Assembly (NCBI RefSeq): GCF_000758685.1
Contig: NZ_CP009286.1
Location: forward strand, 4,060,501 to 4,124,500
Source: Paenibacillus stellifer
Lineage (GTDB): Bacteria > Bacillota > Bacilli > Paenibacillales > Paenibacillaceae
Reading direction: 5' to 3'
DNA length: 64,000 nucleotides
Positions 45,342 through 55,442 of the stretch are shown piece by piece. The translations under genes and the position numbers were made by a program. The first letter of the stretch is position 1. Each line of letters opens with the position of its first letter. The notes under the pieces are model-generated. The model worked only from the letters and a program-made list of their open reading frames with translations, was not told the DNA's origin and did no database searches.

Positions 45342-46519
45342 GCGCTCTCCTCTCCTTCCTGCTCGCTGCGTTCTTCCTGCGCCAGCTCCAGAAACAGCCG
45401 GACGAGCTCTTCCTCGGGCTCGGCTCCGCCTGTCTGCCGCTGGTAAAATTTCTGGAACAGCTCCTGCACCGGCATCCGTGAACGAAGCGATGCCTCAAGC
45501 TCCTGCTCCATTTCGGGATACACCGGACGGATATGTACGATCCCCTCCCGCGCTTTCCGCAGACGCTGAATATCAGCCGCGGACATTGCCTCGTTCAGCC
45601 GGATTCGGAGATCAATGAAGGCTCCCGGATCGCGGCCTTCATCCAGCAGCCGGTAGACCTCTTCCAGTCCTCCGGTACAGTTCCATTCCACGAGAGGTCT
45701 CCCGGATCGCAGCAGAATCTCCTGCGGCTCCGCGCCCGCACCGGGCGCCAGATCCAGCAGCGTGACGGATTTGGCCTGCCCGGCTTCGGAGAAGCTGTAG
45801 GCGAGCGGAGAGCCGCTGTACCGGATGACGCCTTCTCCCTTCACCTTCTGGGGACGGTGAAGATGTCCGAGCGCTGTGTACTGGGCTCCGCAAGCAAGAG
45901 CGGAAGGGTCGACCGTGTAGGCGCCCCCCACCTGAATCGGTCGCTCGGAATCGCTCTCCACACCGCCCAGCACATAAATATGGCTCATGGCGAGATTGAC
46001 GGTGCGGGGCGAGAAATCACGGGACAGATGCTTCATCAGCCGCGCGACGCGCTGGCTGTAAGCCAGGCGCAGACCGTTCTCTTCGCTGTCTTCCGCCAGC
46101 AGCTCTCCGAGCCGCGCCTCCGAAGGATAGGGCAGCGCCGCGATAAGGGCTGTCTCCCCGGTCCGGGGAACGGCAATTGTCACCGGATCGCCGGCCGGCA
46201 GGCCCACCAGCGAAATGCCGTGGCCCGAGACAAGCGGCGTTACCGAGGCCACCCGCTCTGGCTGGTCATGATTGCCCGCGATGACCACCAGTTGTCTTCC
46301 GCTTACAGCAAGACGCGAAGCGGCTTCATAGAACAGCTGCTCCGCCGCTGCCGGAGGATTGACGGAATCATATACATCCCCCGCCATCATGACGAGATCG
46401 ATCTTCTCCTCCTCGGCGATGCTTACCAGCTCGTCGACGAAATCCTCCTGTTCCTTCTGTCTGCTTCTCCCTTCAAGCGTACGGCCAAAATGCCAGTCGC
46501 CCGTATGCAAAATCCGCAT
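45338..46519 (-). CDS. sbcD: Exonuclease subunit SbcD
   Basis: A 393-residue Mre11-type metallophosphoesterase. Motifs: MRILHTGDWHFGRTLEGRSR, MMAGDVYDS, IAGNHDQP and YTALGHLHRPQ supply the two-metal active site. The C-terminal capping domain binds SbcC. The ATG at 46519 gives the family's usual N-terminus; the frame is open to 46543. It is coupled to sbcC by a four-base overlap, and addA ends about 95 bases upstream. Confidence 0.97.
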   Translation of the reverse strand: MRILHTGDWHFGRTLEGRSRQKEQEDFVDELVSIAEEEKIDLVMMAGDVYDSVNPPAAAEQLFYEAASRLAVSGRQLVVIAGNHDQPERVASVTPLVSGHGISLVGLPAGDPVTIAVPRTGETALIAALPYPSEARLGELLAEDSEENGLRLAYSQRVARLMKHLSRDFSPRTVNLAMSHIYVLGGVESDSERPIQVGGAYTVDPSALACGAQYTALGHLHRPQKVKGEGVIRYSGSPLAYSFSEAGQAKSVTLLDLAPGAGAEPQEILLRSGRPLVEWNCTGGLEEVYRLLDEGRDPGAFIDLRIRLNEAMSAADIQRLRKAREGIVHIRPVYPEMEQELEASLRSRMPVQELFQKFYQRQTGGAEPEEELVRLFLELAQEERSEQEGEESA

Positions 46520-46558
46520 GCTCCGCCTCTTTCCCGCCCTCATGGGCGTCTATAACTA

Positions 46559-46580
46559 AACCGCCGGGTTCCCGGCGGTT
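46559..46580. terminator. Hairpin between addA and sbcD
   Basis: AACCGCCGGG and CCCGGCGGTT form a perfect 10-bp stem with a 2-base spacer. The following TTTAGTTATAG on the minus strand is a weak T-tract, so partial termination between addAB and sbcDC is possible. Confidence 0.6.
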
Positions 46581-46614
46581 GATGATAATGTTGACAGGTT
46601 AATTCGTCCGCTGC

Positions 46615-49600
46615 TTACTTAACCTGCACGGCCTGGCTTCCATCGAAGAAATACAGCCATGACTCCGCGATTTCCTCGCCAAGGATGTCGGACAGCGCCT
46701 TCGAATAGAGCGTCAGCTGAAACCGGTATTTCTCGCGCAGCGCCTCTATTCCGCCCTTATGCTCCAGCACGGCGTCGCTTTTGTAATCCAGCAGGATCAG
46801 ACGGCCGTCCTCGCGGAACAGGCAGTCGATCACCCCCTGGATCAGTACATCTCGTTCCCCGCTCAAGGAGAACAGATCACTGTCCGCCGAATCGGCGTAG
46901 AAGAGAAGCCCGCCATACGCCTCCGATGCCGGAACCATATAGCTGAACGGCATTTCCCTTCTTGCCCAGGAAGCTTTGAGAAGACGTTCGCCGAGCGGGC
47001 CTCTGAAAAAGGCTGACGCCTCCTCCGGATCAATCGCCTCAGCCTGTTCCTCTGTCAGGATGCAGAGCTGCCGCAGCCGATCCAGCGTATCCCGGACGAT
47101 CGTGGAGTCGACGGCTCCTTCAAGCGGAATATGCTGCATCAAGGTATGATAAGCTGTTCCGCGTTCAGCCGGTGTAACGCCCCGCTGCTCCATGAACCTC
47201 GGCCGCCGCAGATGAAGATTACCGCTGCCGGCACTCAGCGCACCCGGATTGTCCACCTCATCCTCCAGCAGATCGTAGGAAGGCTCGTTCTGCAGCGTCA
47301 GCAGCGATTTCAGTTCCGTGACCGAGGTTTTGGCCGGAGTAAGCGACTCTCTCTCATAAGGATAGCTCCAGGACAGCGCCTCCGCCGCCCAGCCTGAACC
47401 TTTGGTGAACGCCGTTACCGGCTTGCCTTTCTTCACCGCCTGCAGGACCAATGCCCTCGCTTCCTGAGCATCTTCTCCTTCCATCCTGATCGCAGACGGC
47501 CCGTTCTCCAGCTCTGCGGAAGAGACTACGCCGACGCTCCAGTTGGAGGCATCCCCACGGAGCTGGAGCGGCTCCGCTCCTTCCCTGCCAGCGATCTTGC
47601 GCAGCAGCGCCGCGCCGGGATGACGGATCAGCGCCGGTCCGACCCAGTCCAGATAGCTGCGGCCCCGGGCCAGCAGATGATCCGGCAGCAGCTCTTCATT
47701 CCCGCCCGCCGCAGACATCCATGCGCCTGCCCGGCCCGCAAGATCGCGGACCGTGCCGACCAGAATCATTTTATCTCTCGGCCGGGTCAGGGCGACATAC
47801 AAGACGCGCATTTCCTCCGCCAGAAGCTCCAGCCGCGAACGCCGTCCGATGGCAAGATAGGGCAGCGTCGGATAGCTGACCCGCGTCTCGCGCTCCAGGA
47901 ACCGGGGACCGAAGCCCAGCTCCTTGTGCATCAGAAACGGCGCATACAGATCCTGCCGGTTGAAGTTCTTGGACATGCCGGCAATGAAGACGACAGGGAA
48001 TTCCAGTCCCTTGCTCTTGTGGATTGTCATGATCCGCACGCCTTCTCCTTCCTCGGAGCTTCCACCGGAAGCTCCGAGGTCCCCGCCATTCTCGCGAAGC
48101 CTGGAAATATAGACCAGGAAGCGGAACAGACCGCGGGAAGCGGTGTCGTTCTCGAACTGCACGGCCCTGTCGTATAGAGCCTTCAGATTGCTCTGCCGTC
48201 CGGCGCCGCCGGGAAGACCGCCGACCCATTCCAGATAGCCGCTCTCGCGGTATATGCGCCAGACCAGTCCGCTGGCCTCTCCCTGGCGGGCTTCGTCCCG
48301 CCAGCTGTGAAGCAATGCCAGGAAATTGCGCAGCTTGTCCTGAAGTTTGGCGGATATGGCTTGCGGTTGTGCGGACGCTTTAGCACCTTCGGCGAAAGCC
48401 GCGCCAGAAGTTCGATCGGCTGCTGCAGCCGTTTGTTCGCCGGCGGACAGCAGACTTTCGGCAATCGCCCGGTTCTCCCGCTCCGCCGAAGAAGCCAGCT
48501 CTTCAACGTCTTGTTCATTCCAGCCGTCTTGTTCATTCCAACCGTTATCTTCGGCGCTCTTGCGGGCAGCGGCGATGCCAACATCCTGTCCGGCCCCGAC
48601 TTCATTGATGTTCCAGCTGTCTTCATCCGCCGCTGCGTCTCCTGTGCCGGCAGCCGCCGCGATTACCGCGTCATAGAAAGAACCTTCGCCGCACAGCCGG
48701 ACCTTCGCCAGTTCTTCCTCCGTCAAGCCAACGACGGGAGAACGCAGAGCCGCCGCCAGCGGAATGTCCTGCCGGGGATTGTCCACCACCTTCAGCAGAG
48801 ACAGAACCACTTCAACCTCCATCGCCTGAAAATAGCCCCGGCTCTGGTCGCCGTACGCCGGAATGCCTTCCAGCCGCAGCTCCTCTGTCATCAGCGGCGC
48901 CCACAAACTGGCCGAGCGCAGCAAAATTACAATGTCTCCATAACTTACCGGGCGCATGGCCTTGAGACCCTTGTCATAGATTTGCAGGGGCTCCCCGCCT
49001 TCTCGGCCCGTCATCACGGCAATGCGCCGGGCAATAGCCCTAGCCTCAAGCTGTGCCGTCTCGCTCTCGGCCAGCTCGCTCTCGCCACTCTCCCCTTCGC
49101 CATCGCTGGACGCTTCCTCCGAAGGGCCTTTGGCGCCGCCTCTGTCGATCAACAGCAGCTCCGGCGCATAGGACAAGTCCGGCCCCTTCTCCGCCGCTCC
49201 CGGAAAGTTCGCGCCATACACAAGCTCCGCGCGTTCATCATAGGCAATTTCGGCCACCGTCTTGTTCATGATCTGGCGGAACACCATGTTCACAGCGTTC
49301 ACGACTTCCATCCGGCTGCGGAAGTTCCGCGAAAGATCGATCACGATGCCTCTGGAGCCCGCTCCGGCGTCGGGGTTTGAAGTCAGATTTCCGTTCCCCT
49401 CCACATTTTGCACAAATCCGGCTTCCGCCAGGCCTGAGGATTCGCCTTCCGCATGCCCGTCCCAAGATTCGCTCTGGAATCTGCTCCGGGTTTTACTCTC
49501 CGTATCTCCCGTTGCTTCCTGGCCCTTCCTGCCGAAGCTGCGATACTTGTCGAGGAACAGTCCCGGCTCCGCCAGACGGAAACGGTAGATGCTCTGCTTC

Positions 49601-50934
49601 ATATCGCCGACCATGAACCGGTTCCCCGGCTCTTCGCGGGAAATAAGCCGGACAATCTCCTCCTGCACGCTGTTCGTGTCCTGGTACTCGTCCAGCAGCA
49701 CCTCTTCAAACTGGTAGCGGTATTCCATGGCGGCGTCGGATGGGAGGGGCAGTCCCGGCTTCGAATCTTTGTGCCGCAAAATCTTCAGGCAGTAATGCTC
49801 CAGGTCGCTGAAATCGACAAGACCTTTGGCGGCCTTCTCTTCCCGAAAGCGGTCTCCGAACAGGATCACAGTTTCCGCCAGCTCCTTCATCAGCGGAGCC
49901 GCCTCGTGCAGCTCAGTGAGGAAGGTTTCAGCCGGACGGCCGAACAGGGAATCCCGCAAATCGGCGACCGTATTCTTGACCTCGTCGCGAAGTCCCTTGA
50001 CCGTCTCCTGAAGAGCGGGATCGGCGGAATCCTTCTTGCATGGCTTCAGCTTGCCGAAGGCGGCGTTCTTGAACAGACCGTGCAGCCCGGCCCACGGCCG
50101 TTCATTGACCGCCTGCAGCAGCTCTTCGACGAGCGCCAGATCGGCCTCCATATTGTCGGCATAAGGCGCCGGCCCTCCGGGCTGCAGCGAAATCTGCAGC
50201 CCCCGCTTGAGCTGGCTGACGGCTCCGGCAAGCGCCAGTCTCGCCTCTTCCAGAATGCTGCTTACCCATTCCGTTCGGGACAGGCTGTCCGTATCCGGCG
50301 CGGAGAAGGCTTCCGCCGTCCCTCTCAGCCATTCCTCAGGCCATGGATGGCTCCGCGCGAAATCATGCAGACGCTGAACGAGCGCATACACGGCGTCGTC
50401 GCTGCGCTCCCCGCTGAACCAATCCGCCAGCTGGATAAATACCCCGTCCTCTCCGGCCTCTTCATATTTTTCCTCGAACAGCTCTTCCAGCAGCTCCTGG
50501 CGCATCATTTCCGCTTCATGCTCATTTAGGATGCGGAAGCCCGGGTCCAGCGGAATCTGCTGATAGTAGCGGCGGATGACATCCAGACAGAAGGAGTGCA
50601 GCGTCGTGATGGAAGCTCTGCCGAGCAGCGCCAGCTGGCGCTGCAGATGTCCGTTGTCCGGATCGCTCTCCAGCTCCTTGTCCAGCGCTTCCCGTATCCG
50701 CTGCCGCATTTCGGCCGCAGCCGCTTTGGTGAACGTAGCCACCAGAAGACGATCGACGCTGAAGCCGCCCTTCTCGTCCCGGATTTTGCGGATAATGCGC
50801 TCGACGAGCACGGCCGTTTTACCCGAACCGGCGGCTGCCGCAACGAGAATATCGTCCCCACTCTCGGCGATCGCCCGCCACTGGTCGTCGCTCCAGATGC
50901 TTCCTTCCGGCTTGGCCGGCATAATGATGCTCAC
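46615..50934 (-). CDS. addA: ATP-dependent helicase/nuclease subunit A (AddA)
   Basis: A 1439-residue UvrD-type helicase and RecB-like nuclease; with AddB it processes double-strand breaks to Chi sites. Walker A is AAAAGSGKT ending at residue 40; DEYQDTNSVQE, GDMKQSIYRFR and RIMTIHKSKGLEFPVVFI are helicase motifs; the nuclease motif GVIDCLFREDGRLILLDYKSD is near the C-terminus. It is about 200 residues longer than B. subtilis AddA because of three low-complexity insertions, one with a repeated GWNEQD. A GTG start at 50934, behind AAGGAGG, overlaps the addB stop (GTGA). Confidence 0.96.
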   Translation of the reverse strand: MSIIMPAKPEGSIWSDDQWRAIAESGDDILVAAAAGSGKTAVLVERIIRKIRDEKGGFSVDRLLVATFTKAAAAEMRQRIREALDKELESDPDNGHLQRQLALLGRASITTLHSFCLDVIRRYYQQIPLDPGFRILNEHEAEMMRQELLEELFEEKYEEAGEDGVFIQLADWFSGERSDDAVYALVQRLHDFARSHPWPEEWLRGTAEAFSAPDTDSLSRTEWVSSILEEARLALAGAVSQLKRGLQISLQPGGPAPYADNMEADLALVEELLQAVNERPWAGLHGLFKNAAFGKLKPCKKDSADPALQETVKGLRDEVKNTVADLRDSLFGRPAETFLTELHEAAPLMKELAETVILFGDRFREEKAAKGLVDFSDLEHYCLKILRHKDSKPGLPLPSDAAMEYRYQFEEVLLDEYQDTNSVQEEIVRLISREEPGNRFMVGDMKQSIYRFRLAEPGLFLDKYRSFGRKGQEATGDTESKTRSRFQSESWDGHAEGESSGLAEAGFVQNVEGNGNLTSNPDAGAGSRGIVIDLSRNFRSRMEVVNAVNMVFRQIMNKTVAEIAYDERAELVYGANFPGAAEKGPDLSYAPELLLIDRGGAKGPSEEASSDGEGESGESELAESETAQLEARAIARRIAVMTGREGGEPLQIYDKGLKAMRPVSYGDIVILLRSASLWAPLMTEELRLEGIPAYGDQSRGYFQAMEVEVVLSLLKVVDNPRQDIPLAAALRSPVVGLTEEELAKVRLCGEGSFYDAVIAAAAGTGDAAADEDSWNINEVGAGQDVGIAAARKSAEDNGWNEQDGWNEQDVEELASSAERENRAIAESLLSAGEQTAAAADRTSGAAFAEGAKASAQPQAISAKLQDKLRNFLALLHSWRDEARQGEASGLVWRIYRESGYLEWVGGLPGGAGRQSNLKALYDRAVQFENDTASRGLFRFLVYISRLRENGGDLGASGGSSEEGEGVRIMTIHKSKGLEFPVVFIAGMSKNFNRQDLYAPFLMHKELGFGPRFLERETRVSYPTLPYLAIGRRSRLELLAEEMRVLYVALTRPRDKMILVGTVRDLAGRAGAWMSAAGGNEELLPDHLLARGRSYLDWVGPALIRHPGAALLRKIAGREGAEPLQLRGDASNWSVGVVSSAELENGPSAIRMEGEDAQEARALVLQAVKKGKPVTAFTKGSGWAAEALSWSYPYERESLTPAKTSVTELKSLLTLQNEPSYDLLEDEVDNPGALSAGSGNLHLRRPRFMEQRGVTPAERGTAYHTLMQHIPLEGAVDSTIVRDTLDRLRQLCILTEEQAEAIDPEEASAFFRGPLGERLLKASWARREMPFSYMVPASEAYGGLLFYADSADSDLFSLSGERDVLIQGVIDCLFREDGRLILLDYKSDAVLEHKGGIEALREKYRFQLTLYSKALSDILGEEIAESWLYFFDGSQAVQVK

Positions 50935-53900
50935 TGCTCTTGTCCTCCTTCCTTTCCACGGGAGAGCATCTCCCATACGGCATCTTTGCCGGGCTTGCCC
51001 AGCAGCTTGTAGGCGTTGCCTTCCACAGTCTCGTCGAACTGGCAGACGGACCGGTAGGAGCAGAACGTACAGGCGGTCTCCTGCTGAATCCGGTAAGGCA
51101 TGATCGCCGTATCGCCTTCCGTAATCCGTGTTCCGATTTCCGCAATCGTTCCCCTTACCGAGCCCAGCAGCGTCTCCCACTGCTCCGGCGTCGCCACGGA
51201 GGCGCTGCTGTAGAAGCTTCCGTCGCTCTTCAGCGCAACCGGGACAATGCTGGAATGCCCCTTGTCCAGCGTGGTGTCCATCAGCGAGACGATATCGCGG
51301 TCGGCTACAAGCAGTCCTTTCATCTTGAACCGCTTGAGCAGCTCCTGCTGCGCTTCCTCTCTGCCCATTCCGTTGGACGAGGACAGCAGCGGGTTATGAA
51401 CATGGAAATAAAGAGTGCCTGCCGGATAAGCCTTCTCCCCGAGCCATTCCTCGGCATAAGTCAGCAGCACGTCAAGATAGGTCAGCATTTGAAGCGAAAG
51501 GCCATAGTACACTTCATGCAGCTTCAGATCCTTGCGGCTCGATTTGTAATCAATTACGCGAAGCATAATCCCGTTCTCGCCTTCCGCCGTATCGACGCGG
51601 TCGATCCGCCCCACGACCTCCATGAGGCAGCCGTTCGGAAGCTCCACCCGCAGCGGAGGAAGCGGCTTGCCCGGACCGAAATCAAGCTCCAGAAAAGCGG
51701 TATCGAAGCTGCCCCGGCGGGCATGCTCGCCCAGAATGACGGAGGCGCGGCTGACGATGTTCTTGAGCTTGCGGGCGATATACGCATAGCGCTTCGAGCT
51801 TCTCAGAATTTCGCCCTGCAGCATTGGGGCCAGCCTGTCCACCGTCTGGCCGGCTTCCTTCACGCACTCTTCCGGTGTAAGGCTGCCCCAGCTTCTCCCC
51901 TGCTTCTGCAGATCCGATCCCATGCTGCTGAGGGCAGCATGGAATAATTGCCCGATATCGGGAGCCTGAAGCTTGTACAGCTGCCGGTCTTTCAAGCGAA
52001 GCCCATACGATGCGAAATGAGAGAACGGGCAGGAGACGAACTTCTCCATCCGTGAGACGCTTCCCCGAAGTGTCGTTCCTCCATACAACCGGAGGCTGGT
52101 CCCCTTGCGCAGCGGCATCCCCGGATTCCGGTAGAACAGCGAGCCCGTCAGCGTCATAAGCTTGGGCCGCCATTCCTCGCTCTCTGTGAACCAGTTATAG
52201 ACATCCCACCAGACGGCGGGGATCTCCCGTCCCTGTTTCCATTCCCGCAGCTGCATGATGAGCATCCGCAGACTCTGCTCCGGATGCCCGATGAATCCAT
52301 GATGATCCTCTTCCGGAGCCGACACCGGCACACCCGGAAGATATTGCTCTGACAGGCCGGGGAACATCCGGCGTACATGCCGGATGATCTCCGAAGGCAG
52401 CAGATTCTTGCCTTCGTCGTCCGCAGCGGCATAGCTGATCCACAGGCGGCGCGAAGCCGACGTCAGGGCGGAATAGATCAGGAAGCGTTCGTCCAGCATC
52501 TGACGGGAGGCGCCGGGAGACAGCTCCATGCCGCCTTCCTCCAGAACGGCGCGCTCCACCTCGGACAGAACGCCGTCCTCCTGCGCCAGCGCCGGAACGA
52601 CGCCTTCATTGAAACCGAGCAGAAAGACATATTTGATGCCGGTTACCCGGGTCCGGTCCATCGTTCCGAGCAGCACCTGATCGAGGGACGGCGGAACAAG
52701 ACCCATCCGAAGCCCGGCAAGCCCTGTCTCCAGAATGCCGGCGAACAGGTCGAAGCTCACGGTCTCTTCTCCCATCATCTCCACGATCTGGTCCAGCAGG
52801 TCCAGCACCGCTCCCCACAGCTGGCGGTGCTCCCGCGCCGCCAGCGTTCTTCCCCCCTCAAGGGCAGCGGCGCTCATGGTTTCGAGTCTCCGCGCCGCCC
52901 CTGTCCGGTCCAGAAGCCCATAGACCGCTCTGCACAAATCCAGGCCGGTCTTGCTTCTTCTGACCGCCTTCTCGAATGCCATGAGCGGCGCCGTTACCGC
53001 CTCCCGGCATTTCTCCATCAGCGGCAGCATGCGTCCGTCGGACCGTCCGCCTTCCTCCAGCGACAGGCTCGGAATGCCCCGCCACTCGTAATTGCTGTCA
53101 GTCCAGCGGGTTCCCTGAATGCCGCATGCCAGAACGTAATTCTCCAATATATCCATGTCGCCCCGGGTCAGACTGCCGTCTTCCGGCAGCAGAAAATCCG
53201 TCTTGATGACGCGGAACACATCCTCATACCGCCAGCGGCGGCGGATGATATCAAGCGAGGAGCGGATGAACTCCACCAGAGGATGGTGCAGCTCTCCTTC
53301 CTTGCGGTCCATAAAGAAGGGAACACCGTAATCGCGGAACAAGGGCGGAGCCAGATGATCATAGTCATCCAGACTGCGGACAAAGACGGCCATTTCGCTG
53401 TACTTGGCCCCTTCCTCTCGCGCCAGTCTTCTCATCTCGCGCAGTGCCCCTTCCAGCTCGGCCCGTTTGTTGGCCGCCGCCGCGATCGTGATCGCGTCTT
53501 CTGCAGGCTGCGTTCCCCGGTAGATATGCCGCCGGTCGAACCCGCGCTCCAAATGAGCAAGCACAGCTGATTCCGCGAAGCGGGGCGGCACGGACGGAGC
53601 CAGCACTTCATCCCTGACCGCAAGTCCCAGCTCCGCCGCCATCCCTCTCAGCTTGATGTATGCCAGGGCGGAAGAGTGAAACAGCTCCAGCTCGCCCGGC
53701 CGGCCTCCGCCGGGGATCGGGCGGTCCAGCGTCAGCGCAATCGTTACATCCGCAGCATGCAGCATCAGCTGGCGCAGCACGGTCAGCTCCCTTGCGGTGA
53801 ATCCCCGGAAGCCGTCTACATAGACCGACGAGCCGCGGACGAAAGAAGAAGCTGGAATCAGCTCCGTCAATTCCTCCAGCCTGTCCTCTTCATCGATGTA

Positions 53901-54434
53901 CAGGTTCTCCATCGCTTTCTCGAGATCAGAGAACACCAGATTCAGATCCTCCAGCTTGTTTCCAAGAATCGGACTGCCGCCGGCCACTTCCTGAAGACGG
54001 CCGAGTTGATCCTCCAGATCGCAGGCTCCATGGCAGCAGCGCTTCAGCTCCGCGTGCAGACGGCCGAGCCGTTCCACGAAGCCGGGCCGGTCATAGGAAG
54101 CGCCAAACAGCTTCAGTTCGTCTCTGCGCCGGCTAAGTATTTTGTAGAGAAGCATCTTCTTGCCTTCGTCTCCAATTGGCACGCCGCCTCTCCCGCCGGT
54201 CTCCTGCTTCACCCGATAGGACAGGCGCGGGAAGCTCAGGGTCTGCGCCCGCAGGCTTCCTTTTACCCCGCTGTCTCGAAGCAGCCCCTGTTCCGCCGTG
54301 AAGGAGCCTTGCTCCGGTACAATCTGAATAATCGGCGCGCCGAGCGGGTCCTTCCGCAGTTCCCGGGCTATGGCCTCCCGGATTGTTGTCGTTTTGCCGC
54401 TGCCCGAACGGCCGATCAGTAACGTTACCGGCAT
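50931..54434 (-). CDS. addB: ATP-dependent helicase/nuclease subunit B (AddB)
   Basis: A 1167-residue subunit with an inactivated helicase-like fold that recognises Chi, and a nuclease domain. The P-loop GRSGSGKT is at residues 8-15. The nuclease core has LRVIDYKSSRKDLKLHEVYYG. Iron-sulfur ligands appear as CPFSHFASYGL in the centre and CTFCSYRSVC near the C-terminus. The length equals that of B. subtilis AddB. GGAAGGAG precedes the ATG. It leads the addB-addA pair. Confidence 0.97.
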   Translation of the reverse strand: MPVTLLIGRSGSGKTTTIREAIARELRKDPLGAPIIQIVPEQGSFTAEQGLLRDSGVKGSLRAQTLSFPRLSYRVKQETGGRGGVPIGDEGKKMLLYKILSRRRDELKLFGASYDRPGFVERLGRLHAELKRCCHGACDLEDQLGRLQEVAGGSPILGNKLEDLNLVFSDLEKAMENLYIDEEDRLEELTELIPASSFVRGSSVYVDGFRGFTARELTVLRQLMLHAADVTIALTLDRPIPGGGRPGELELFHSSALAYIKLRGMAAELGLAVRDEVLAPSVPPRFAESAVLAHLERGFDRRHIYRGTQPAEDAITIAAAANKRAELEGALREMRRLAREEGAKYSEMAVFVRSLDDYDHLAPPLFRDYGVPFFMDRKEGELHHPLVEFIRSSLDIIRRRWRYEDVFRVIKTDFLLPEDGSLTRGDMDILENYVLACGIQGTRWTDSNYEWRGIPSLSLEEGGRSDGRMLPLMEKCREAVTAPLMAFEKAVRRSKTGLDLCRAVYGLLDRTGAARRLETMSAAALEGGRTLAAREHRQLWGAVLDLLDQIVEMMGEETVSFDLFAGILETGLAGLRMGLVPPSLDQVLLGTMDRTRVTGIKYVFLLGFNEGVVPALAQEDGVLSEVERAVLEEGGMELSPGASRQMLDERFLIYSALTSASRRLWISYAAADDEGKNLLPSEIIRHVRRMFPGLSEQYLPGVPVSAPEEDHHGFIGHPEQSLRMLIMQLREWKQGREIPAVWWDVYNWFTESEEWRPKLMTLTGSLFYRNPGMPLRKGTSLRLYGGTTLRGSVSRMEKFVSCPFSHFASYGLRLKDRQLYKLQAPDIGQLFHAALSSMGSDLQKQGRSWGSLTPEECVKEAGQTVDRLAPMLQGEILRSSKRYAYIARKLKNIVSRASVILGEHARRGSFDTAFLELDFGPGKPLPPLRVELPNGCLMEVVGRIDRVDTAEGENGIMLRVIDYKSSRKDLKLHEVYYGLSLQMLTYLDVLLTYAEEWLGEKAYPAGTLYFHVHNPLLSSSNGMGREEAQQELLKRFKMKGLLVADRDIVSLMDTTLDKGHSSIVPVALKSDGSFYSSASVATPEQWETLLGSVRGTIAEIGTRITEGDTAIMPYRIQQETACTFCSYRSVCQFDETVEGNAYKLLGKPGKDAVWEMLSRGKEGGQEQ

Positions 54435-54472
54435 AGTACAGTTGACTCCTTCCGTTCCATATTCGTCTTAAC

Positions 54473-54481
54473 ATTATAGCA
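54473..54481 (-). promoter_or_regulatory. Extended -10 promoter element of addBA
   Basis: Minus strand: TGCTATAAT, an extended -10, about 40 bases before the addB start. A recognisable -35 box is weak (TTCCGA, 16 bases upstream). Confidence 0.6.
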
Positions 54482-54570
54482 CAGACGCCGCTCATCGGAA
54501 CATACGTTTGCAGAACTTCCAGGGATTAGCGGATTATTCCGCAAAAGCCCGCCGCCTGCACTGGTTCGGT

Positions 54571-55098
54571 TCAGGACCGAAACTCCATCAGCCAGCAATC
54601 CTGATAGCGTCCCTCATGCCACTCGCGCTCCGGCAGCATTTTGACCTTGCGGAAGCCGCATTTTTCATAGCATCTAATCGCTCTCTCATTAACCGTCCGG
54701 GGGTCTGTCACAATCCGCTCGGCATTTGCCTTGGAGCGCAAATAACGAACCATGGAGGAGACGAGCATCGTGCCGATTCCCCTGTTCCAGCATCCGGGCT
54801 CCCCGATAAACTGGTCGATTCCCCAGACGTTCTCGGCGTTATAGCCGTATACCCGTTTTTCTTCGTCAGCCAAAGGATAGAAGTGGATATAGCCGATGGC
54901 CCTATCTTCATACTCGGCGATGCATCGGTTCGTTTCATCTTTTTTGTAAAAAATAGCGTCCACCTTCTCCGCATCAAACGGGTTATCCCTGCCCTCATAC
55001 CATTCCAGCACCCGGTCATCCGACAGCCACCCGGCCAAAAGCTCCCGGTCCCGGTTCTCCAAGCGCCGAACGGCGATTTTCCCTTCACTGTAGAGCAT
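54571..55098 (-). CDS. GNAT family N-acetyltransferase
   Basis: A 175-residue acetyltransferase. The acetyl-CoA loop is NRGIGTML and the late motif is TDPRTVNERAIRCYEKCGFRK, ending PEREWHEGRYQDCWLMEF. This whole pattern resembles aminoglycoside 6'-N-acetyltransferase-like proteins found widely in Bacillales. The actual substrate is unknown, and similarity alone does not show antibiotic resistance. I start at the ATG at 55098 with GTGGGGA upstream; a GTG at 55119 lacks a ribosome site. Confidence 0.87.
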   Translation of the reverse strand: MLYSEGKIAVRRLENRDRELLAGWLSDDRVLEWYEGRDNPFDAEKVDAIFYKKDETNRCIAEYEDRAIGYIHFYPLADEEKRVYGYNAENVWGIDQFIGEPGCWNRGIGTMLVSSMVRYLRSKANAERIVTDPRTVNERAIRCYEKCGFRKVKMLPEREWHEGRYQDCWLMEFRS

Positions 55099-55442
55099 AC
55101 TGCTTTCCCCACTTTCCACGCGGCAGGATGATGATCCGGCCTTCTTGTACGGTCCTCCGCGTCCACAACCTCTATCCTTATGTTACCATTTGCCACCGAG
55201 CATTGACATTTGAACGATGCAGAAAGTTAAAAAACATCACCTCGCGTCTAACGGCTGGATTGCTCTACATGCTCAGCGGCTGAAGCCCCAAAACAAAAAG
55301 CCGCCGTTCCATTCGGACGGCAGCCGGATACATGCGCGAGCAGAAGGTTCAAGAACGTCCCTCACCGCTCTATTCACTTATTGTTGCAACCTGACCATGC
55401 TTCTGATCATTCGTTTCTGACAATTTCATTTCTAAATAAGAT
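55099..55442. other. Intergenic region with one terminator
   Basis: About 340 bp without a gene. A hairpin at 55290-55321 (GCCGTCC/GGAACGGC, then TTTTTGTTTT on the minus strand) ends the methyltransferase transcript. The rest probably holds the acetyltransferase promoter; no clear boxes are seen. Confidence 0.65.

Noticed and set aside
54571..55098. Calling the acetyltransferase an antibiotic-resistance gene
   Set aside because: The resemblance to AAC(6')-like proteins is at family level; many chromosomal GNATs share these motifs without conferring resistance.
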